A stretch of 64,000 bases of DNA from Sphagnum compactum (taxonomy: Eukaryota > Bryophyta > Sphagnopsida > Sphagnales), in the NCBI GenBank assembly GCA_965153455.1, contig OZ234493.1, forward strand, positions 3,906,001 through 3,970,000. The letters run 5' to 3'. Each line of letters begins with the position of its first letter. The stretch's first letter is position 1. Positions 1 to 13,200 of the stretch are shown piece by piece. The notes beneath the pieces are model-generated. The model saw only the letters and a program-made list of their open reading frames with translations. It was not told where the DNA came from and ran no database searches. The translations under genes were made by a program, and so were the position numbers.

Positions 1-2175
1 CCTACACATAAAATCTTTTTTTTAAAATTATTATTTCCAAATTTTTATAAAAAAAAACACTTGACTATGCACTTAGAGTTTAAAATTCTATTTCTTGAAC
101 AACATTTTTGCAAAAGGAAAATTATGCAAAAGTTCATCAAACCACCACATAGCACTCTAGTAATTGAGTTTTTCCTACAATTCCACAAACTCAAAGTAGG
201 GTAAGCAAGTTGTCGATTGATCATTTGGTGTATTAGAGGTGAATCACATATTCAATCATTGTTCTTTTGTGTCTAATGTCCAAAGAAAATATGTATATCT
301 CCTATGGGTACATCCATAGCCTTTTAGATCATTCAAAATGATCAAAATGAGGAAAATATGATCCCGGGTTTTGAATTTGAAAATTTTCTAAATATTGCAC
401 ATGGCACTATGTGAAACACCTAACTACCTATAATCAAATGGTCAAATGTCCATGATTGGATGTTACTACCCCATTACCAAAATGGATTTTATTCCTTTTA
501 TCCATTCATGTGACTTCCAATGATTCACATGTCCTCCAATGCTAAAGATCTAAGAGAAAAAAAGGTTTCCTAATCTAAAATCACGGGTATTTTAGGGTTC
601 ATGAAACCTAAAATTTTGCATGCTAATCATCAACACTGCAAGGACCTTTAAGTCATGGTTCTATTTTTGCATAGCAAGTTGGGTTCACCATTAAATATTC
701 TCGTGTAAGCTTAAGTGGGTTTTGTTTTTTAGGTGTTTGTCATTTTCTTAATGCTTTGTTTTCTTAAATATGCTCTTGTAAGTAGCTTTGGTGTTCCTCT
801 TCCTAATTTTCATCATTTTGTGTTTGTGTTCGATTTGGTGTTCTTCTTCATGGTCCTCATCACCTTGTTGTTATGTTCAACATGGCACTCCTTCATTGTA
901 CTTATACATGTTTCAAATGTGTTTTAGATGCAAAAACTATGTGCAAAAACTATGAACCTATAAAGACCAAATGTCACACAATTTTCATTTCCAAATCATG
1001 CAATGCAAATGGACCATTATCCCATCCCTTTTTTTTAGTGTTGTTGAGAAACATTTGAACTAGGATACATCTCAATGTTGGATAACATGTGATATGTGCT
1101 AAGGTAGGGTGATCATATCTAACCCAATTGTTGTGCTTGCACTATTGCTTTTAAAAGTGATATGTGAATCATGCCCAACCATAGTTAATATATTGAAATT
1201 GGTTAATAAAATTCCACTTGGAATAAACTTTTGTAAGAAAGACAAGAATTATTCAAATAGGACACATGTCATCCAAACCTTCTTTTGCATTGACATATAT
1301 ACATGTCCTTAGTTTGCAAAGTTTGGCGTAGTCATCCCACAATCTTTCATCATTAAAAATGAAAAATCCCACTTGTTACATTTATCTTTATATAATTGAC
1401 ATTTAACCATTTGACCAATAATTGAGAATGGTGTATAAACTTGATTTCAACCTTTTTTAGCTAGAACTATTGCTCCTAATTTTATTTTTATTTGAATTCA
1501 TGTTTCATTCAATATATATATATATATATAATTATAATTGTGGTGATTGTACAATCCTTCAAGTTTCGAATTACAAGAATTATTCATCAAACATTGTTCC
1601 TTGCAAATTTTGAATCCATCTATGTGTTGAATATTCAATTTTGGATGTCTACGCTTGAACCCATACCACTAACTATTCCATGCTACATTATTGTGAAATA
1701 ACATGTTGTACTAGTTTGCATGAGCTCTACCACTTTCATCTTGAGCTATTAGAAGGTTATTGACAACCTACATTTTTACATAATTGAGGTCCAAATAATT
1801 ACTATTACACCTTTTTCTTTTGTTATCACATTAACTTGTTGCCTTTGTTTTCCTCATTACAAAAAATCATAATTTAAAAAGTTGTCCAACTTGATTGATC
1901 ACTTATATGTTTTGATTGGAAAAATAGTTTTTTAAAAATTGGAAATGTGGGTGCTAAAGTGACATGCCTTTTTCATATGTTCATTTGGTTAAAATGAGTT
2001 TTTTGACTACTTGGACAAATGTGACATTCTAGAAAAAGGACAAAACAATGAACACCTCTAACAAAAAATGACCAAATGCATACACTTTTGATTAAAAAAG
2101 AAAGGATTGTAGTCAAATGGGACATATGTCTATTTTAATGGTCATATGAAAAGACATCAAATGGACCCATTAAAT
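1..2175. other. AT-rich gene-free stretch
   Basis: No reading frame here resembles a known protein. The open frames are short, AT-driven and rich in Phe, Leu and Ile. There is a short TA microsatellite near 1,510-1,530. The base composition resembles the transposon-derived DNA further along, so this is probably old repeat sequence, but I see no diagnostic motif. Confidence 0.5.
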
Positions 2176-2177
2176 TG

Positions 2178-2475
2178 GTAGGCTAGGTAGGTAGATTATG
2201 TAGGTAGGTATTCAATTAACTAGTTTATGTAGGTTAGGTTAGGTATGTAGACTAGGTAGGCTAAGTTAATTAATTAGTTTGGTAGGTAGGTAAGTAGGTA
2301 GGGTATTTAGTTTAAGCTATTTAAGTAGATTAAGAAAAAAAGGTTCACATGAATATGACAATGTGACGTATTGTTTGTTGATGTGATGTTTGATGGTTAG
2401 TTACCTATTATTTACCTATGTAATAGGTAGGCTAGTAGGTAGGTAGTGAAGTAGGCAAGTTGGTCAGTAGGTGGG
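2178..2475. repeat. Degenerate TAGG/GTAG tetranucleotide field
   Basis: Blocks of TAGG repeats (for example 2,178-2,215, 2,225-2,310 and 2,425-2,475) are interrupted by short AT-rich spacers. They look like one decayed microsatellite. The same tetranucleotide, on the other strand as CCTA/CTAC, recurs near 52.73, 61.78 and 62.75 kb. Confidence 0.75.
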
Positions 2476-2479
2476 TATA

Positions 2480-3690
2480 AATACAAATTGATTATTGATT
2501 TGACCAATAGTCAATTTGTCCATCTTCGTGTTGGTAAAAAACTTTGTGGTCAACTTGGCACATGTTCAACTTGATTAGTTGTCACATTGGATAGGTTGAA
2601 ATCAACTTGTCAAAAAATTGGTTAATCAAGTTCATAAACATTCAAAATGTGACTTTTTTATTATTTTCTTGGTAGAAAATATTATGATTTCTTGTAAGCA
2701 ACTTGTCGCCAAATGTTCTGATATCATGAGTTTTGTATGTGTTTTGTTTTTCTTTGTCCATTTTATGATTGAATATAAAGTGATGCACATTTGTGCATGC
2801 TTTTACAATGCATTTTCACTACATGTTCACAAAACTCATTTTTGTAAATTTAGTGATGAGACAACTCAAGAATGTTTATAGTTGGGGTTGTTCGTTAGTT
2901 TAGGGTTATCATTATGTTTTGATTCCACTCTTGCCTTCTCTAGCAAATATTTTCACAACAATGTTTTATCCAAATTTTAATAGACACTTCATTATTTGAA
3001 TTTGTTTATCAAGCTTTGTGGTGGGGGGGGTCATGGTGAGGCATTGGGCTTTGGATTGTACTAAATTTGTCAAATTCCTTGGGACTTTTGATTTTGCAAG
3101 GGAAATTTGATAGTTTGTGGTGGAGATGTTTTTAAAACAATTCCAACAATGCTAAATATGTGACCTTGCAAAAATATTTTTCATCCAAGTTTAGTTGTTC
3201 ACTTTTTTTCAATCCACTAAAACTAGGATTGCAAATAGATGGGAAACTATTAACAACAACCCATCCAAACCAATTGACCTATGTAGGTAGCCAATCAATA
3301 CCATGTGTTACGCTTTGTTATGCCTTATGCAAAAATACCACGAGACAATTATTTTTGTGAAACCAAAGTAACATGTTTTGAATTTTTTTGTCATCCAATT
3401 TTCTTTTGGAAGGCCACGTGCTAAGTATTGATGAAGTTGCTCTAAAGTGCAATAGTTCATTTATATAATATTTTAAATGTAAAAAAAAAAAAGGTCCTAC
3501 CCGATGTGTACCCACCAAATATCACAAATTTAATATATAAAAAATGATGGAACTTTACACATAATAACGTCCTTGAGAGAGGATGTTCCGATAACCAAGG
3601 CCATGTTCTACTCCGCCTCGTGCAAGCCCCTTATTGTAGAGATGCCTATGGAATACCAAAAGGATCATTTTTTTTAACATACCCCTTGCT
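2480..3690. other. AT-rich stretch without recognisable gene
   Basis: Only short open frames that match nothing I know. A G-run lies near 3,023-3,030 and an A-run near 3,481-3,492. No RNA gene or transposase motif is visible. Confidence 0.45.
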
Positions 3691-3769
3691 TTAGAATATA
3701 TTCCATTAGCCCAAGTGAAATTCCATTAGTATGATGTCGATTCCATATATTTGTCTTAGAGCTTGTGAT

Positions 3770-3849
3770 TTCAAAGCCCTTAGCACATGGGGTTTTTGAT
3801 TCCCTAGCACGGGTTTTTGGACTCCCAGCATGGGGTTTGGATGTTGTGG
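3770..3849. repeat. Three imperfect ~25-bp direct repeats
   Basis: Three successive units share the pattern TAGCACNNGGGTTTTTG...CTCCC, the third more diverged. They abut the hairpin at 3,850-3,914. Their function is unknown; they may be part of a small non-autonomous element. Confidence 0.5.
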
Positions 3850-3914
3850 AAGTTGGGCATGTTTTCTTATAGTTTTCAAATTATAATGATAATTATAAGA
3901 AACATGCCCAACTT
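3850..3914. repeat. 65-bp near-perfect hairpin
   Basis: The left arm (3,850-3,871) and right arm (3,893-3,914) are reverse complements over about 21 bases with a single one-base bulge; both carry AAGTTGGGCATGTT. The loop is about 21 bases and AT-rich. It could be the core of a miniature inverted-repeat element or a small-RNA precursor; the sequence alone does not decide. No flanking target duplication was identified. Confidence 0.7.
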
Positions 3915-4486
3915 GCATGGGTCCTAACCTAGCTCTCAAAATAAAACCCCGGATGCTCTAAACAAAAAGCCCAATTAAGAAAAAGGCATTAAAAATATTT
4001 AACAACAATTTTTTTTGCCAAATATTGGGTTAGCTAGCTTTGTGCACATTTTTTTCTTCTTAAAAAAATAATTGGGCAACTTTATGGAATACTTAGGTAG
4101 CTTTCAATTAGGACGTGTTTCACAACAAAAAACGGTTACTCTAAGAAGCCCAAGCAAAAGAAGACTAGGTGGATGTTTTCTTCATATTGATTTTATTGCT
4201 TCCTTTCCTTTCCTTTCCTTTCCTTCCCATTTCACTTGAATCATAGATTTGAAGACCTTGATTGACCTTGGTCTTTGGTGATTTGCAACATGGACCACAT
4301 GTGAAAACATTGACCCCATACCATCATCATAGTAGAAAAGCAACTTGGTAGCAATTACACACAAACAAGCAAACAACTTTGAGTCTTGAAGGGTCCCATA
4401 TAGTAAAGGCAACTTGGTTATAATTACACACAAGTGATCAAACAACAACGAGTCTTAAAGGGTCCCATATATGTGTGTGTGTTTGC

Positions 4487-4519
<33 letters not shown>

Positions 4520-5230
4520 AAGTTCATATGATGTGCAATTTTATTCAATTGTTGGGACTAATTGCCAAATTTAATTTAAATTAATATACATTTCATGGAC
4601 ATGAAAAGACACATGTTAACTTTTGTTTTTTCATATTCATGTTGATGGATAACAAAAAATAGTGAAATAGTTATAAAATGGAAGTAATTATAAGAAAGGT
4701 GACCATAAAACACTTTCGAATTAGGGTTTAATTCAGTAAGTTCATAATGCACACCATGTTGTTTGCATTTATTGGTGTGCACTTTGCATTTGCAAGTTGT
4801 GTAAGTTGTTGGTGAATTGACGATCTGTTCAAGTGTTTGAGTCTTGAAGTAAGTTTTTGGGTCGTAAACTAGAAAGCATTTTCAAATTAAGGTTTAGTTC
4901 ATTGAATTTGCACCTTTGTTGTTGGCATTGTCTGGAATCTACATTTGTTAGTGTGCAATGTCAACACTTGCTAATGTGCACTATCTGCACTTGTTGGTGT
5001 GCATTTGCTCGTGTGCATTGATTGCACTTGTTAGTTTTTGCCATGGTTTTTTAAAAAGTTGTTAAACAATTTCAAGTTTAAATATTTCTTTGGTGCTTGA
5101 GTTCCAACATAAAAATCTTGTCCTCTCCATTCCTAATTCTTGTGATGTATCTGAATCTAGTAGCACAAGTGAGTAAAAAAACAGAACCTCATGACCTTGA
5201 ATTGCACTCTTCTTCACCTCAGATCTTTCA
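3915..5230. other. Gene-free stretch with simple repeats
   Basis: It contains a TTTCC pentanucleotide run near 4,200-4,226, a GT/TA microsatellite at about 4,470-4,520, and a cluster of short GTGTGCA-containing repeats at about 4,770-5,030. No coding relic is recognised. Confidence 0.5.
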
Positions 5231-5235
5231 CATAG

Positions 5236-7270
5236 GCCATGCCGAAAACTATAGTTGTTGATGTTGATGATGAATTTACCCCCGATCCCAAAACACATAA
5301 GAAGCTTGTGATTAATGTAAATCGCAAGTTTCAAGAGATTTGGGTTGTAAAATTGCCAAGGGCAAAGCCCATTTTTAATGAAGTTGGGGTGGTTTTTACA
5401 ATGATATGTCATGTTTGTATGAAAATTGAAAGGAAGGAAAAACTTCTGGTTGCAAAGTGGGATTTTGTTGAGAAACATGTAGGTTAAAAAAAAGGTTCAT
5501 ATGGTAAGTGGATCATGGATCCAAAATGTGTGCATGTGAAAAATGAGATTTCCTTACGCTCAGCTTTCTACAACCACATAGCTGAGTAATGGTCAAGTAG
5601 TGGAGGATAAATGAAAGTTTGTTTGATTTGCAACTATTTTCAGCTTGATGAATAAAGGTAAGCCAATAACTGACTATGAGGATTTCCATCCTTTGTATGA
5701 ATTTTTGAAGTTTCGATCTCTCCCCAAAAAACATTGGTATGATGGGGTTAGTTGGGAGATTACAAAATACATATAGGCTGAAGTTTTGAAGTTTACTAAG
5801 CTTGTTGTCCAAAATTCCAAGTTTATTTCTCTTACTTATGATGAGGTTACAACCATGGATAATGCAAGTTGGGCAAATGTTCATGGTTACATTGTGCAAG
5901 ACTGGTGTCAAATATCATTATTGTTGAATGTGCAACAAGTGTTTTTTAGATCTAGGGTTGATAGTTTGACTTTATTAATCATGAACTCCTTGGTGACACA
6001 AGGGGACCTGAAATATGAGGACATTACTTCAAGGTTGGTTTGTTTTATTTCTAATGGGGTCAGCACCTTCCAAAGATTGAGATTGGGGGTGATAGTCCAT
6101 ATCTAGCAGTAGTATTTTCCATTTGTTATTGGTGTGCATTGTATGGCTCATAAGATAAACCTTGTAGTATAAACCTTTTACAACTTACTTTTGGTTTTTC
6201 ACATTGAAAATTTGTTGCAATGCTTATATGGTTATTTCAGCCATAGCCCCAAAAGGCATTTAAAGTTTATTAAGTTGGTAGATATAATGGAAATTGAGGG
6301 CAATAAGATTCAATGCAACATTAAAACTAGATGGATCTCTATGATTAATCCTGTCAAACATGAGCTGTTCGAATACCACACATTTTCATGAAAATGGCAT
6401 TAGATGTTGCCATATTACCCTTTGCTTAATCTAATTTATCTTCGTTCATTAATGTGGAAACTTTGTTGGGGTTGAATGCAGTGATGCCATTGTTAAAGGC
6501 AATACATTCCTTGATTAAATTTGCACAAGTAAGGGATGTTTTTGTTTGTGATTTCATAGCAGTAGTGAAGATTTTTGATGGGGATGTGTACTACATGTTC
6601 TATGATAGCCAGTCCTCTTTTGAAGGTGATGTGTTCACTAATTTCAAAGCTTTGATCAACACTACCCATGACATTATTAGTCTATGTAGAATTATAGACT
6701 GAACACAGACATTGATCATTTGGCTTTTGAATTTGCTGGCCAACACATTTGGGCCACATCTATAGATCAGATTGGTGCACCTGTTTTTGTTACAAAGGAC
6801 ATATATGGAGGTGTTGTTGCATTTGTGAAATCGTAATGTCAAGAAGTTGCCACTCAGCTTATTATAGAATTACAAGGTAATTTCCCTACCCAAGATCTTA
6901 TGGATGCATTGGGAGTTGTTTACTCACAATATTAGCTGTAACCAAAACTTGAAAAAAGGTTCAATATTCATTTGGCAGTCATGAAGGTAGCCCTCTATCA
7001 GCCTAAGAAGGTAGGACTTAATGAGGTATGGGTTCTAAGTTTGTTTTCTGTTACTGTTCTTGACTTTCAATGATCTTTATTTGTTCTCACCAAGACAAAG
7101 AATGCTAAGCTAGCAGTGCAGAACCTTTTGATGTCAACCCAATAACCAAGTTGTGGAGAACCCTTATTTCCTCTCAAATTCTTGAAGTCAAAATTCCCAA
7201 ATACATCAAGTTGGTTGAACTTGCTATTGTGCAAGTCATTGATTATATGTTGAGGATGAACATTATTTTT
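5236..7270 (+). pseudogene. Degenerate hAT-superfamily transposase (relic 1)
   Basis: Conceptual translation in shifting + frames gives a broken hAT-like protein. 5,239-5,487 encodes an N-terminal module with a CHVC pair and KLLVAKWD, like the BED-type finger region of plant hAT elements. 5,786-6,106 contains SLTYDEVTTMDNASW followed by VQDWC. Near 6,130 a segment reads IGVHCMAHKINLV, the usual hAT GVHC-AH block. 6,191-6,700 carries HSPKRHLKF, a TRWISM block and a further conserved stretch ending in DVFTNFKAL. Many stops and frame changes interrupt it, so it is dead. I did not find terminal inverted repeats or the 8-bp target duplication. It differs from the second hAT relic at 53.9 kb. Confidence 0.72.
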
Positions 7271-7521
7271 TTACATTGACTTTCATGAAGACTAAACTAC
7301 AGAATAGATTAACCATGCATTTGGAGCTTGTGATTGGCATGGGTAATTAAAAGTTTTTTCACTTTGAAAACCTTTCCTTTTGATGCAACAATTCAAAACT
7401 GGAAGGACATCCGAATTCAATATGGTGCACAAAGTTGAGGCTTGAGGCCAATCTACATCCAACCTCCTTGCTTGGGTTTTTTTTTTGCATTCAATATAAT
7501 TATTGACTAAGAATTTCTTTT

Positions 7522-7875
7522 TGCATGTTAGGCTTTATATTGCAATGGGCAAGGCCTTTTCTGGTCCGGGTTCAATTCCCCCATATAGCTATTAGCTTTA
7601 AAATAGATTTAAAATAACAATCATTAGCAAAAAATAAATCAATTCAGAGTAGGGATGATGAAATGTAGTTGCAAATTTCACTTAGAAGACCTAGAAATAG
7701 CAAATCAGACCTGATCATTTTTTAAAAAAAATCTAAAATAAACTACAAATTTTCTAAGCACATAATTAAACAGATAAACACTCCATGTGTCAATTTTAGC
7801 TTCCAGTGAAGATTGGCAAGTAACAAACTAGCTAAAACTGAAAATTGAAAAAAAAAAAAAAAAAAAAAAAAAAAC
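7522..7875 (+). mobile_element. Possible tRNA-derived SINE relic
   Basis: At about 7,567-7,579 the sequence GGTTCAATTCC fits a tRNA B-box. Upstream, TTGCAATGGGCAAGGCC is an approximate A-box neighbourhood at a plausible distance. A pure A-run at 7,847-7,874 could be the tail. The T-stem pairing is only partial, so it is not a functional tRNA. The A-box is weak and no target duplication was found; this call is tentative. Confidence 0.3.
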
Positions 7876-7879
7876 CCTA

Positions 7880-8290
7880 ATCATCCCTGAAAGGATTCCA
7901 AAAAAAAAATCCCCCACATACATACACACAAATTTTTAAAAAATATTTTAATAACACTATTAAGACATGTACTTGCTATAAATCTCTTTTGAGATGATCA
8001 CAACTGCAAAAAAGAAATGTTAGAAAATTGGGGGGGGGGAAACAATAAAAAAATCCATACCGATAGCCTATAAGGAAAGGAGTAGGTATACTTCATTACC
8101 AAAAAAATTGGGAAAATATATTTTTTTGTTTTTTGGGTCTTTTAAAAAAAATTATTTAAAAAATACTTGCACTGCTAGACTCTAGTAAGTTGGTTGCAAT
8201 GATATAGTAGTAGCCGTAATAATAATAATAATAATAATACTTTCTATTATTTATTCTGGTACAGTAGTAGAAAGTTATAATAATAATATA
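7880..8290. other. Low-complexity spacer upstream of the bHLH gene
   Basis: A-runs, a G-run near 8,031-8,039 and an AAT microsatellite at 8,218-8,240. No coding sequence is visible. Confidence 0.6.
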
Positions 8291-8295
8291 ATATA

Positions 8296-8424
8296 CAGAA
8301 ATGCACACTACAAAGTGTGTACCTCTTTGACAGTTGTTATGTGTGTTTCAATATAATATAATATAATATACAGAAATGACACAAAGTGTGTACCTCTTTG
8401 ACAGTTGTTATGTGTGTTTCAATA
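8296..8424. repeat. Tandem duplication, ~74-bp period, in the bHLH 5' flank
   Basis: Two copies of a block containing AAAGTGTGTACCTCTTTGAC then AGTTGTTATGTGTGTTTCAATATA, the first from about 8,299 and the second from about 8,371, joined by a short ATATA microsatellite. The copies are almost identical, so the duplication looks recent. It lies immediately upstream of the GA-rich segment where transcription of the bHLH gene may begin. Confidence 0.85.
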
Positions 8425-8439
8425 TATTCTTTTGTTCCC

Positions 8440-10271
8440 TTGCACTTTTGTACGGTCGCAAGGAAAGCCTTTGGGAAGCAGGGGAGGAGAGGGAGGGGAT
8501 GGACTGGGAGAGAGAGAGGGAGGAGAGTGTTGTTGCTTTGTGTGAGGAACTCGAGAAGGAGTTTTGAGCATCAGAAGTGGGGAGTCTTTGAAGATTTGGG
8601 AAGAGGACTTGGGGGGGAAGAAAACACAGCGACAGTAGCAAAGAAAGAACAACATCTCTTTTTGGAGGTAAAAGAGTGATATGATTTTCTTTCTTGAAAA
8701 ACAAAAAATTGGGATTTTTTTTTTGTTTCTCTCTTGTGTTTTATTTGTGGTGGGTGGGTGTTGTAGCCTTCTTTTGATTTTGGGTTTTGTTGGTAGAAGA
8801 GAAGAGAAGAGAAGAAAGGAGGAGGAGGAGGAGGAGAGTTTTTGTGGTGATTGTGATGAGTTTTTGTGACCAATACATGATGGGTTTTTTTCTCCCCTTG
8901 GGTTTCATGTGTGTGTATCTGTGTTTTTGTTTGTGGGTTTGTTTTGTTTTTGGGGTGAGGGCTCAGGAATTTGTGGTTTCTGGTTTTTAGGGTTTGCTAA
9001 GGGAGGCCATATGGGGTTCTGAAGGACCTGGATTATCATAGTAATGTGAGTGTCCCAGTGTTTATGTTTTGCTATGATGCAACATCTATGCTATGCTATG
9101 CTTTGCTTTGCTTCTGCTGGGGATCCTCACAAGTTGTGTATTTTTATTTTTGGGGTATAGTCTTCTTCTTTTGTTGTGTTGGGAGTTTTTTTTTGGGCCC
9201 CCTAAGATTTCTTTTTAAAGGTGAAGAAGGAAGCTGTGTTTTCTGAAGTTAGTTTCATGTACAAGATTGATGAGTGCCATGAGTTTTTTTTGTGACTGGA
9301 ACAACCATTTTGACACAGTGTTATAAACTTGCGGTTTGCTTTTGGAAATCCTCTTTCTTTCTGCTACTTGTGAGCTTCTGTCTTACAGTGGCTGTTTTGT
9401 TTCTTTGTTTCTCTACAGTCACATTGATTTTTTTCCCTTTCCGCCTCCCCCTAAGTATCTGGATTTCTGGTGAGACAGTAGTGTAAAGGAGGCCTTTGCT
9501 TCACATTCTGCATGGAAAGTGATGTGGTGCAAAGTGGGTCAGTGTGGAAAGAAACTGATTATCTTGTCTAGGTGGCCTTTTCAAGGCGCTCTGTTTCAAG
9601 TGTACAGATCCATCGGTGATTCTGTTCAGTATGCCATGATTTCTTGGATATGTGAAAAATGAGAGATCACTTTGCAGATCCACTCCTTGGTTTTGTTGAG
9701 GTTTTGATGCATGTGTTTTATGAGTATGTGAAGGCTGTGGAGAGTGGGTAGCAAGTTTCTGGTTGTGTTGCATTTGAGCATTTCCTCTGGGTGTGTGGTT
9801 TTGGAAGTGAGTTCTATGTTTGGGAATGGTTTTGTTATGGAAAGCTCATGTTCAAAGCTCTAGGAGGACTAACTCTCTTGCTGCCAGTTTCTGAAATCAT
9901 GGAAAACAGTCAATAGATTTGGAGTGTCATCTGTCGCATGCAATATTCAAGTCATGAAATATTTTGGGATTTTGATTGAACACTGGCTGCAATACTGTTG
10001 TTAAGTGCCTCAATAGAGTTGAGCTTCTTTGAAGTTTTTGTCTTGAATTGGGGGCCTTTTTCACCTGTTGCCTTTGCTTTGTTACATATCTGATCCATTG
10101 ACTTTCTGTCAGTGAATCAAGTTAGAAATGTTGTACTGTGTCTGATGAGAATTTTTTTTCCCAGAGGTCCTGTCTAATGCACAGCTCCAAGAACAAACCT
10201 TCCACTGGCAACTTTTTTTGGCTTCATTTTTCAATGTTCCTGACTGCTGCAAGGGTTGTTCTGTGTGCAGA
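8440..10271 (+). promoter_or_regulatory. Probable 5' leader region of the bHLH gene
   Basis: This 1.8-kb stretch is G/T-rich with a GA-rich block at 8,470-8,590, unlike the AT-rich DNA to its left. It contains no conserved coding sequence and ends at the start codon chosen for the bHLH protein. A GGAG|GTAAAAG site near 8,668 could be a leader-intron donor. Several short open frames would act as upstream ORFs if retained. A telo-box-like TTTTAGGGTTTGC lies near 8,985. Transcription start and leader introns are inferred. Confidence 0.4.
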
Positions 10272-13200
10272 ATGTCACAATTGGAAATGCCAGGAGCCTC
10301 ATCCCTCCTTGATCTCAGGATGCCGGAGGATGAGACTCATCATAAGCGCCTGAAAACTTTGGTACAGTGCTTGAACTGGACGTATGGAGTCATTTGGAAG
10401 CTCTCACCTGGCGATAGGTGGGCAAGCAAATTTTTCCTGATGATGTGTTGCAGTGTACTTGTATTCATTGTATTGAAGCATCAAGCTTTAAGAAGTGTGA
10501 GGTCATTGCCTCCTTGACATCCAATCAGTAGGAGTTAGCATTGGCGAGGCATGAGAAAATGTGGTTGTTTCTGACTGCTATGCTTGAATTCACATGTCTA
10601 CAGGTTTGACCTGGAATGGGTTGATGGCTGGTTTGATCCTACAAGCTTCGAGTCCGGTCACACTCTCATGCCACAATTCTACTCCATCTTCAAGACCTGT
10701 AGTTTCAAGGATCCCAGTGCACATGGGTAAGAGTTAGATAATAACCTTGTAGACCTTGAATTGAAATGCAAGTCTCTAGCTCTGAAAAGTGGTGTTAGCT
10801 ACCACAATTGGATTTAAGAAACGCTCTAATCTACAGTGTATCTGTTGACATATGCCATTCTTATCAAAATGCTCAGAAGCTTAAAAATCTGAGCAATCCA
10901 GAAAAAATCTGTTTATGTCTGTGCTTGCAGATATTCTGCTGTGGCCTTGAGACAAGTCACCTCTTTTTGGTGGACTAGCCAAATGGTAGAAGTTCCCACT
11001 GACAAGTGCAAAGCTCGATTTCTGCAGGTAACTTGCCAAGCCCATTCTTGCAGGATTTTTGGCAGACCTTCAACTACTTCTATTTGTGGCAATCTGTCTG
11101 CTTGCAACACTTGCTCCTTCCTCTAGTTTAAGTGCTGGAGGAGACAATGAGCCAAGGAATGTAGATTGCAAAAAATTCTGTCTGAGAAACAACTGTCCTC
11201 TGACCTTTTAGTGCACCTGTCTGTTGTGGTTACAGTGTATTCTGACCTCTTTTTATTTGTGTGTGTGTTTTGTTTGAACTCTGGTGCAACCATTAGGAAG
11301 CACACATTCAGGTAAAACATCTTCTCTAGTGACTACTAATTTCTGCGCATCTTACATTCTTTTACATCCAGTTTACAATTTGCTTGTACCTACACAGACC
11401 GATTCTTTCTCACTTGTAGTTTTGATGTCATCACAATAAATGTTGGAGAAAACCAACCCCCTTCCACACTGGAGGCATGCCAGGGTTTCTGACACCAGGG
11501 CCGTCATGTCTGAAGTTGCCGAGCTCTTTTCCCATGACCCTCTTCTGTTAGTGTGGTTTGTGGCAGTGCTGAACAAAATTTGCTGTTGACAATTTTCTCA
11601 AAGAGAAAAGTTGGAGAAATTCTCACATATTGCATTTTCTTTTGATGCAACAGACCATTGTTTGCATTCCAAGGCTGGGAGCAGATGGCATGTACTGTGC
11701 AGAACTCGCTACAACTGCTCTGGTAGGTGGATGCCCATCTTGTCCATGAGATTCAGCTGAGCTCTTGTATGTACCCCATTTGAATTTGAGCAAGTGGATC
11801 TCACCTGAGGAGCTTTGCCTCTACACCATTGAGGTTGCTTGTTATGTACACACAAGAAAAGAGAGGACCCAATTTGGCCTAGATCTATAGTACAAGTGTG
11901 CCCATTTGAATGTGATTAGTTTGTTGGTAGCTTAGAAGAAATTTTTGTGCGCTGTTATCAGTCAAGAGTATTGATATAGTCTTCAGTGCTGTCACAGGTA
12001 TCAAAAACAGATGCTCTGATGAATATCTTGCAAGGATATGTGTCAACATTAGTTACACCTCACATGTTCAGTGCAATGGAGTCTCCATCAGCAAGCACTT
12101 TGAGCTCTATGGTCTCTCTGGGACAGGAATACCCAAACAGTAACCAATTTTCTTCTCCTGCTGTTGTGGCTCCCTTAAACTCAAGAACAACAGCAGGTGC
12201 ACAAATGATGGCACCCGGTTCATCTGGGTTTGTTCCTCCTCTCAATGCCAACAGGTATATTCCTGGTGATTTCAACGAGTCTCTTGGGAGCTCAGGCACA
12301 ATTCTCAGGCAAGAGGAGCCCTACTTTCAATGGACCACACCGGGGAATCAATCCATCTTCTTTGGCAATGGAAGTGGGTTGTTTGATGAGCCTGACACAG
12401 ACGTGGATGTTGAGAAAACCATGTTCAATTCATTGGATAGTAGTAATGGTGCATCAAAATCTGCATCAAGCCTTGGTGTCATGAGTCCTTGCACATGGGA
12501 CTCTGACACACTTGAACCTGAAGAGGTTGTGATACAGGCACCAGCAGTGCCAGATTTTCCTGTTGAGCATTACATTGAGCATTCTAGGCGCATGAATTCT
12601 GTGTCTTTACCTGCTCAAAGTGCAGAGGATCTTCTTGTTCTTTTAGCTGGCCCTAAGCCACATGCGACCTCAGCTTCAAAGTGCAAAATGACAGCGAGCC
12701 TTCAGACTGATGCACAATTTTCATCTTTCTCTCATCTCCTTGAAACAGGCAGTGTGTATGACACTCCTGAAGCTCAGGTGAAGACAATGGACCAGGCAAC
12801 TTCAAGCATTGATCCATTCTGCCTGAAACAATCAACACACATGAGCTTCCTACAAAACCTTTCAGGCTGGCCACCCCATGGCACCGAGCCACTCATGGAT
12901 GTGTATGACAATGGACTTGCTCTGCCAGCATTGTGTTTTCGGCATAACAAGAAGTCTCTCTTTCAAAGAAGAGTTTGCTTGAAACAGTCAGAGGAAGGGA
13001 GAGATGATCATCCAGCAAGACAATCTCTGTTACGGAAATGGACAGAGAAAATAGTCCCCATGATTCAAGAAGATGCTCAACAACAGAAACTTGCAGAGCA
13101 AGAGTTAGCCAGGTTACACCCTACCCCAAGTTCTGGAGATAGTGCAAGGAGGTCAAATCCAGCTCAGGATGACGCTGCCCACATTCACAAGCTTGCAGAG

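Noticed and set aside
7535-7600. Possible functional tRNA gene
   Set aside because: The T-loop sequence fits, but the T-stem pairs only partly and no acceptor or anticodon stem can be drawn.
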